From the NCBI GenBank assembly GCA_016794625.1, contig JAEUGY010000013.1:1-37293 (forward strand): a stretch of DNA of 37,293 nucleotides, read 5' to 3'. Made by a program: the position numbers and the translations under genes. This DNA comes from Opitutaceae bacterium. GTDB taxonomy: Bacteria; Verrucomicrobiota; Verrucomicrobiia; Opitutales; Opitutaceae. Position 1 is the first letter of the stretch, and every line of letters starts with the position of its first letter. Positions 31,967 to 37,293 of this stretch are shown here, one piece after another. The notes below the pieces were generated by a model. It worked only from the letters and a program-made list of their open reading frames with translations. It made no database searches and was not told the DNA's origin.

Positions 31967-32872
31967 TTAGGACGCCGGCCGGTCGAGCACGAGATCGCTC
32001 CATTCGCCGAGCACCCGCGACGCCACCGACCAGGTGGGCACGCGCTCCGAGAACGTGCGACGCACCGTCTCGAGCTCGATGGAAAGAATGCCGCTCAAGA
32101 CCAGACGTCCGCCGGGAGCGACGGCACTGGTCAGCTCCCGCACAAACGCCATGAGCACGTCCGCCTGGATATTGGCCATGAGCAGATCCACCTCGCGTCC
32201 GGTGAGTCCACTGATGAGGTCGGCGGTGAAGAAGGGCACGGCTCCGTCCAGGCCGTTGAGCACGGCGTTTTCCAGGCTGACCCGGACGGCCTCGGGATCG
32301 TTGTCGAAACCCTCGACCCGGTGGAAACCCAGGCGAGCGGCGGACAATGCGAGGATGCCCGAGCCGCAGCCGGCATCGAGCACGCGTTCCGGGCGACGAC
32401 CGGAAGCGGAGGGGGCGCGCCGTTCACATTCCTCCGCATAGGTGGCGAGACGCTCACAGCACAACCGCGTCGTTTCGTGATTCCCGGTGCCGAACGCGAG
32501 GCCCGGATCGAGCCAGATCACGGCATCGCCCGGAGGCAGGACGTGCGTCGCCCGCTCCCAGACCGGCACCCAGTGAAGCCGGCCAAACTTCCAGGCGTGA
32601 AAGTGGGCCTTGTAGCTGTCGCGCCAGTCCTGATCGGCCAGCTCGCGTACATCCGGCGGCTCGGTCGCCGTGCCGGGATCCAGCGCGGCCTGGATGCGGT
32701 CCCAGGCTTCCGTGGCGTCCTCGCGTCGCTCAAAATAGCCGGCGATCCAGGCCCGGGCCGACGGTTTGTCTTCCAGCACCATCAACCGCCCGTCCTCCAG
32801 CAGACTGAGCGTTTCCTCCACGAACGGCACCCGTTCCAGGGCAATCTCCGACTTCAATTCGTACAAGGGCAT
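31967..32872 (-). CDS. prmA: Ribosomal protein L11 methyltransferase
   Basis: A 301-residue SAM-dependent enzyme that trimethylates ribosomal protein L11. Family marks: WRDSYKAHFHAWKFGRLHWVPVW, LDPGLAFGTGNHETTRLCCERL, SAM-binding LDAGCGSGILALSAARLG, NDPEAVRVSLENAVLNG and the MANIQADVL motif in place of the usual N-x-x/NI-(L/A). It lies upstream of the CreB-like gene by 18 bases on the same strand and may be co-transcribed with it, although its function does not obviously relate. Confidence 0.9.
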   Translation of the reverse strand: MPLYELKSEIALERVPFVEETLSLLEDGRLMVLEDKPSARAWIAGYFERREDATEAWDRIQAALDPGTATEPPDVRELADQDWRDSYKAHFHAWKFGRLHWVPVWERATHVLPPGDAVIWLDPGLAFGTGNHETTRLCCERLATYAEECERRAPSASGRRPERVLDAGCGSGILALSAARLGFHRVEGFDNDPEAVRVSLENAVLNGLDGAVPFFTADLISGLTGREVDLLMANIQADVLMAFVRELTSAVAPGGRLVLSGILSIELETVRRTFSERVPTWSVASRVLGEWSDLVLDRPAS

Positions 32873-32931
32873 GGCTCTACTCCAAAACCGCCTGCCGGCC
32901 CCGACGGCGAGAGATTTCGCGCACCAGGCGG

Positions 32932-35900
32932 CTAGTCCCCGTTGATCACCGCCCGCATCACCTTGGCCAGATCGCCGAGTCGGTAAGGTTTTGCCACCAC
33001 GCCGCGAAAGCCATGGGCCTTGTGGTTGGCCAACACGGGATCGCTCGAATAACCGCTCGAAACGATGGCCCGGACCTCGGAATCGAGCTTGAGCAGCTCC
33101 TCCATCGCCTGCCGGCCTCCCATGCCGCCGGGTACGGTGAGGTCCATCACGACCACGCGGAACGGGTGTCCCGCCTTCATCGCCGCGGCGTAGGTGCTGA
33201 CGGCGGCGGCGCCGTCGGACACCGTGACCACCTCAAACCCCAGCCGGGCCAGCAGCGCCTGCGCCATGCGGCGGATCGTCTCCTCGTCATCCATGAACAG
33301 CACCCGGCCCGACAACCGGTCCGGCAGCGTGGCGCCCGTCACCTCGGCCGCCGGAGCGACGCGGGCCGCGGGCAGCCAGAACCGGAAGGTGGTTCCGCGG
33401 CCGGGCTCGGACTCGACCTCGATGTGTCCCTGGTGCTTGCGGATGATGGAATAGACGGTGGCGAGTCCCAGTCCGCTGCCGCTCTGTTTGGTGGTGAAAT
33501 ACGGATCGAAAATCCGTCCAAGGTGCTCCTGCCGGATTCCCTGGCCCGTGTCCGAAATTCGGATGCACACATAACGTCCCTCCACCGCCTGCGCGCCTTC
33601 GCTGCGGTCGGGCCGGCCGGTGAAGTTGCGCAGCTGAATCTGGATCCGTCCGCCTTCCGGCATGGCCTGCACGGCGTTGATCACGAGGTTCTGCACGACC
33701 TGGCCGATCTGGCCCTTGTCGACATCGGCCGGCCAGAGCGTCGGTTCGGTGTCGAACTCGCAGCTGACCTTGGAGCCGTGCAGTGCAAACGCCGCCGACT
33801 CGCGCACCACCTCGGGCAGGCGGACGGCGCTGCGCACGGGATCGCCTCCCTTGGCGAACGTCAGCAACTGCTGCGTCAGATCTCGCGCCCGCATGGCCCC
33901 GCGCTCGGCCTCCTGCAGCCAGCGTCCGGCGTGGGCCATGACCTGGGTGTCGAGCTGGGCGAGGGTGAGATTGCCCATCACCACGGTCAGGATGTTGTTG
34001 AAATCGTGGGCAATGCCGCCGGCGAGGATGCCGACGGACTCCAGCTTGGAAGCGCGCAACATCTCGTTCTCCAGGCGGGCGCGTTCGCCAATGTCGCGCA
34101 CGACCAGCACGCTGCCGAGCGGCTGCCCCTGGGCGCCGAACATGGGCGCGCACCGGCCCTCCACCAGGTGGGTCGCGCCGCCGCGATCCAGCAGCGTCGT
34201 CTGCGCGGGCAGATCGAGCACCCGGCGTTCCTGCAATGCGTTCGCCACCGGCACGGCGACGTCCGCCCGGGTCTTCTGGTGCCGGAGCACGACCACGTCC
34301 TCGATCCGCCGGCCGACCGCCCCGCCAAATCTCCAGCCGACCAGCTCCTCGGCCGCATGGTTGATGAATTGCACCACGCCCTGGGTATCCGTGGTGACCA
34401 CACCCTCGGCCATCGCACGCAGCGTGACGCTCAACCGCTCGCGCTCGGCCGCGAGAGCCGACTCGGCCTGTTTGGCCACCGTCAGGTCGACGAGCACCAG
34501 CTGCGTCCACTCAAAGTCCAGACGGCCGTCGCGCGCCGGCAGCCACCAGCGGTAGTACACCAGCCGGGGCGATCCATCGATGGCCCGCAGGGTCAGCTCG
34601 CCCTCGATCTGGTTGATGCCCTGCCACACTGCGACGAAGGCCCGCTGCCGGGCCAGGTAGGCCTCCTCGGTGAAGATCTTCTCCATCTGGGCGATGACTT
34701 CCTGCTTCGACCGCGCGCCGACCAGCTCGACCACCGCCTCGTTCATGCCCACGGGCACCACTTTCTTCAGCGCCGCCGAAAGCTCCTCGGGGTGCTGCAC
34801 AAAATGGCGTTCCAAGTCTTCAACGCCAAGGATGCGCAGGTCCTCCATCCAGTCACCCACCGCGCGATAGTCATACTCCACGATCGCCACCGGCGAATGC
34901 TCGAACAGGACCCGATAGCGCTCCTCGCTGGTGCGCAAATCGAGTTCGGACTGCCGGCGCTCCGTGATGTCCGAGACAAACCCCTGCAGGTAGAGCAATT
35001 CCCCCTGCCCACCGCGGATGGCGCGGACATTTTCCGAGATCCACTTGCTCGTGCCGTCGGCACAGAGCACCTCCGACTCAAAGTCGGTCACGGTGTCCTT
35101 GGCGCCCAGCGCGTCGAAAAATTCACGTCGCCGGCCTGGCTTGACGTAGAGGGAGCGCACCCCGTTGTTCAGGCATTCGATGAGTTCCGCCGGGCTGGCG
35201 TAGCCCAGCATGCGCGCGAACGCGGGATTGACGGCGCGGAAGCTGCCGTCCGCAACGGATTCGTAAACACCTTCCACCGCGCTTTCGAACAGCGCCCGAT
35301 AGCGGGCCTCACTCACCCGCAACCGCTCTTCGGCCAGGTGGCGCTCCGTCACATCCTGCGCCAATACGAGTACGGCGGCGCGTCCCTCCAGCTCGTACCG
35401 GTGGGCGGTGACCACCACAAAGAGCAGGGAGCCATCCTTGCGGAGGTGGCGCCAGACGCCGGACAAATCCCCGCTCTGGCCGGTCCAGGCGCGCAGCACG
35501 GCGTACAGGCGCGCGTGCTCCTCCGGCGGACGGATGTCGAGCACGGTCATGCCCAGCAGTTCTTCGCGACTGTAGCCGTAGACCCGTTCGGTCGCGGTAT
35601 TGACCTCGAGGAATCGCAGGGTCTCGAGGTCGTAGAGCCACATCGGCGTCGGGTTGCCCTCGAAGAGACGGCGGTAGCGCTCCTCGCTCAGGCGCAACGC
35701 CTGTTCGCTCGCCCGCAATGCCTCCTCGGATACCTTGCGCTGGCTGATGTCGGAGTGGGCGCCGACGATTCGCAGGGGCTTGCCGTCCGGGCCGAAGAGG
35801 GCCTGTCCACGCGAGAGCACCCACTTGTAGTCGCCATTCTTGCACCGCAGCCGGACCTCCGCCCGGTAGTGGGAGTCACGGCCTTCGAGGTGGGCGCGAA

Positions 35901-37293
35901 GGGACGACTCCACCACGTCACGATCATCGGGGTGGATCCGACTCCAGAATTCCTCGCGGTCGGCCGCGATCTCGTCGGGGGCGTAGCCGATGATCTCCTT
36001 CCAACGGTCGGAAAAGAACGCGACCCCGGTCGCGAAGTCATACTCCCAGAGGCCGAGCTTGAGCCCGCGCACCGCCAGCTCCCAGCGGTTCTCGCTCTGC
36101 TGCAACCGCGCCTCGGTCCGTCGGAGGTCGGTCAGATCGGAAAACGCCACCACCACCCGGCTCCAGTCCGGCCGGCCATCGGCCGACTCGATCACGGTCC
36201 ATTGCATCAGGCAGTGCAGCTCGCGTCCGGTGGAGTCGGGAAAATCGACCTCGCACGAGGTGGACCGCCGGCCATCCCAGATCGCCTGCAACTCCAGACG
36301 CAGCGCGGGATTCACCGCCGGAAGGTAGAAACTCTGCACCCGCTCGTTCAGCTCCGCACTGTCACGTGCCCCCATCAATCGGAGAATAAGGTCGTTGGCC
36401 CCGGTCACGCGGATGGCGGCAAACGCCTGCCGGAACAAATCCGGGTTGGCATCCAAATGGGCCTGCAGGTCGGTCACTCCCTGCATCCGCCAGGTCTCCA
36501 CGAGTCGGTGCACGCCGGAAAAATCCTCCTCCAGAATCATCACCGGAAGATTGGCGAAGGTCTCGCGGTAGCGGTGCTCGGACCGGGCCAGGGCGCGGGT
36601 TCTCAGTTCGACCAGCCGGTGGAGGCGGAGATTCCAGATCAGAATGATCACCCCGATCACCGCCACCAGACCGACGCCGGCGCCGAGCCAGCGGAGCCAG
36701 ACGAGGCTGGGGCCGCTGGCCCGCGGTTCGGGAATGAACCCATTCAACCGTTCCGTTGTCCGGGTCAAATCGAGCTTGGCATAGAGCCGCGCGATCTCCG
36801 CCCAGCGTCCGCGATTGACGTGGCCCAATTCCACGAGATCCGCAGCCACGAGTTCGCGGACCGCATCCGCTTCCTCCTCCAGCCAGGCCCGTGTCCTCCG
36901 CTGCGACCCGGTCGAGGGCTCGTACAAGAGGTGTTCAATCACGATCTCCGGTCGGGCCAGCGCCTCCGCCCAGCCCCGCAGCACCGCGAGCCGCACGGCC
37001 TCCACGCGTTCCGGGTTCCGCTTCACCTCCGTCTCGGTCGTGTAAAGTCCGTCACCATAAAAATCCGCGCCATACCGCGCCGGCCGGAGCACCCGATAGT
37101 TGCCCTGCTCGGCATACAGCCGCGGGCGGTTGACGTAGTAGGCGGCCATCGCATCCGCCTCACCGGTCTGCAGCTCGTTGACGTGCCAGCTCTCGGGCAC
37201 CTGTCGGATCTGATCGCGCCGGATTCCCTCCTGCAGCAGCATCGACCAGATCTCGGCGTAGCGGGGTTCGTCCTGGATCGCGAGGCGACGGCC
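32932..37293 (-). CDS. Large hybrid sensor histidine kinase with substrate-binding input and multiple PAS domains (5' end off window)
   Basis: The frame is open to the window edge, so the N terminus is missing; over 1450 residues remain. The first part (ADAMAAYYVNRPRLY, YGADFYGDGLYTTETEVKRNPERVEAVRLAVLRGWAEAL) resembles NMT1/THI5-type periplasmic binding proteins. A membrane helix follows (WLGAGVGLVAVIGVIILIWNL), then about six PAS-type units, among them LGLWEYDFATGVAFFSDRWKEIIGY, WLYDLETLRFLEVNTATERVYGY and VTTDTQGVVQFINHAAEELVGW. The output is HisKA (LAGGIAHDFNNILTVVMGNL), an ATPase domain (VINAVQAMP, SDTGQGI, GSGLGLATVYSII) and a C-terminal receiver (MDDEETIRRM, VVVMDLTVPGGMGG, VAKPY). Ligand binding outside probably drives phosphorelay inside. 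It ends 59 bases before prmA; no clear partner regulator is in the window. Confidence 0.93.
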   Translation of the reverse strand, partial: GRRLAIQDEPRYAEIWSMLLQEGIRRDQIRQVPESWHVNELQTGEADAMAAYYVNRPRLYAEQGNYRVLRPARYGADFYGDGLYTTETEVKRNPERVEAVRLAVLRGWAEALARPEIVIEHLLYEPSTGSQRRTRAWLEEEADAVRELVAADLVELGHVNRGRWAEIARLYAKLDLTRTTERLNGFIPEPRASGPSLVWLRWLGAGVGLVAVIGVIILIWNLRLHRLVELRTRALARSEHRYRETFANLPVMILEEDFSGVHRLVETWRMQGVTDLQAHLDANPDLFRQAFAAIRVTGANDLILRLMGARDSAELNERVQSFYLPAVNPALRLELQAIWDGRRSTSCEVDFPDSTGRELHCLMQWTVIESADGRPDWSRVVVAFSDLTDLRRTEARLQQSENRWELAVRGLKLGLWEYDFATGVAFFSDRWKEIIGYAPDEIAADREEFWSRIHPDDRDVVESSLRAHLEGRDSHYRAEVRLRCKNGDYKWVLSRGQALFGPDGKPLRIVGAHSDISQRKVSEEALRASEQALRLSEERYRRLFEGNPTPMWLYDLETLRFLEVNTATERVYGYSREELLGMTVLDIRPPEEHARLYAVLRAWTGQSGDLSGVWRHLRKDGSLLFVVVTAHRYELEGRAAVLVLAQDVTERHLAEERLRVSEARYRALFESAVEGVYESVADGSFRAVNPAFARMLGYASPAELIECLNNGVRSLYVKPGRRREFFDALGAKDTVTDFESEVLCADGTSKWISENVRAIRGGQGELLYLQGFVSDITERRQSELDLRTSEERYRVLFEHSPVAIVEYDYRAVGDWMEDLRILGVEDLERHFVQHPEELSAALKKVVPVGMNEAVVELVGARSKQEVIAQMEKIFTEEAYLARQRAFVAVWQGINQIEGELTLRAIDGSPRLVYYRWWLPARDGRLDFEWTQLVLVDLTVAKQAESALAAERERLSVTLRAMAEGVVTTDTQGVVQFINHAAEELVGWRFGGAVGRRIEDVVVLRHQKTRADVAVPVANALQERRVLDLPAQTTLLDRGGATHLVEGRCAPMFGAQGQPLGSVLVVRDIGERARLENEMLRASKLESVGILAGGIAHDFNNILTVVMGNLTLAQLDTQVMAHAGRWLQEAERGAMRARDLTQQLLTFAKGGDPVRSAVRLPEVVRESAAFALHGSKVSCEFDTEPTLWPADVDKGQIGQVVQNLVINAVQAMPEGGRIQIQLRNFTGRPDRSEGAQAVEGRYVCIRISDTGQGIRQEHLGRIFDPYFTTKQSGSGLGLATVYSIIRKHQGHIEVESEPGRGTTFRFWLPAARVAPAAEVTGATLPDRLSGRVLFMDDEETIRRMAQALLARLGFEVVTVSDGAAAVSTYAAAMKAGHPFRVVVMDLTVPGGMGGRQAMEELLKLDSEVRAIVSSGYSSDPVLANHKAHGFRGVVAKPYRLGDLAKVMRAVINGD

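Noticed and set aside
31187-32935. Open frame of 582 codons on the plus strand
   Set aside because: It runs antisense through creB and prmA, both with clear catalytic motifs; no support of its own.

Overview
The window looks like the chromosome of a GC-rich Gram-negative bacterium of the Verrucomicrobiota, probably near the Opitutaceae. This is an inference from: large TonB-dependent receptors, one with an N-terminal carboxypeptidase-regulatory-like domain; a DUF4331 protein ending in a C-terminal beta domain I associate with this phylum; an LpxH-like enzyme, which implies an outer membrane; an exosortase with a PEP-CTERM target; and an intergenic repeat built from CCAC(A/G)GA/TGCAC(A/G)GA units. 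No rRNA, tRNA, CRISPR array, prophage or insertion sequence was seen.

Layout. 1-4500: a 110-base tandem repeat, a TonB receptor and a small cupin. 4600-6820: an orphan ParE-like toxin relic, then a flavin-oxidase-like/25-codon ORF/DsrE operon divergent from a TetR regulator, with two palindromic operators between them. 7059-11000: an exported amidohydrolase, a thioredoxin-like/MsrA-like fusion and an exported Ntn-type amide hydrolase. 11282-13270: a GT4 glycosyltransferase and an LpxH-like phosphoesterase, likely for envelope lipids. 13656-16692: accB, accC, then an Asp23 protein and an AmaP-like membrane partner. 16889-25339 (minus): a probable seven-gene operon running ECF sigma factor, ChrR-like cupin anti-sigma, HupE/UreJ membrane protein, TPR protein, DUF4331 protein, small membrane protein and TonB receptor. 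25463-26068: a P-loop kinase-like protein. 26089-32872 (minus): prmA, creB-like regulator, creC-like kinase, VIT/VWA protein with a PEP-CTERM tail, and an exosortase. 32932-37293: a very large hybrid sensor kinase cut by the window edge.

The most interesting part is the creB-creC-VIT/VWA-exosortase block. It resembles a one-substrate sorting system: the exosortase gene starts 2 bases after the stop of the only PEP-CTERM protein in the window. Just upstream of the VIT/VWA gene are four TTCAY pentamers spaced exactly 11 bases apart on the coding strand. This is the layout of the E. coli CreB-binding 'cre tag' (TTCAC-N6-TTCAC), so the adjacent two-component system can be predicted to control the surface protein directly. 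A second palindrome (AGTGTCATC-N5-GATGACACT) lies next to these boxes and occurs once more in the window, before the TonB receptor of the ECF/DUF4331 operon. This may link the two envelope systems, although a REP-like element is an alternative reading.
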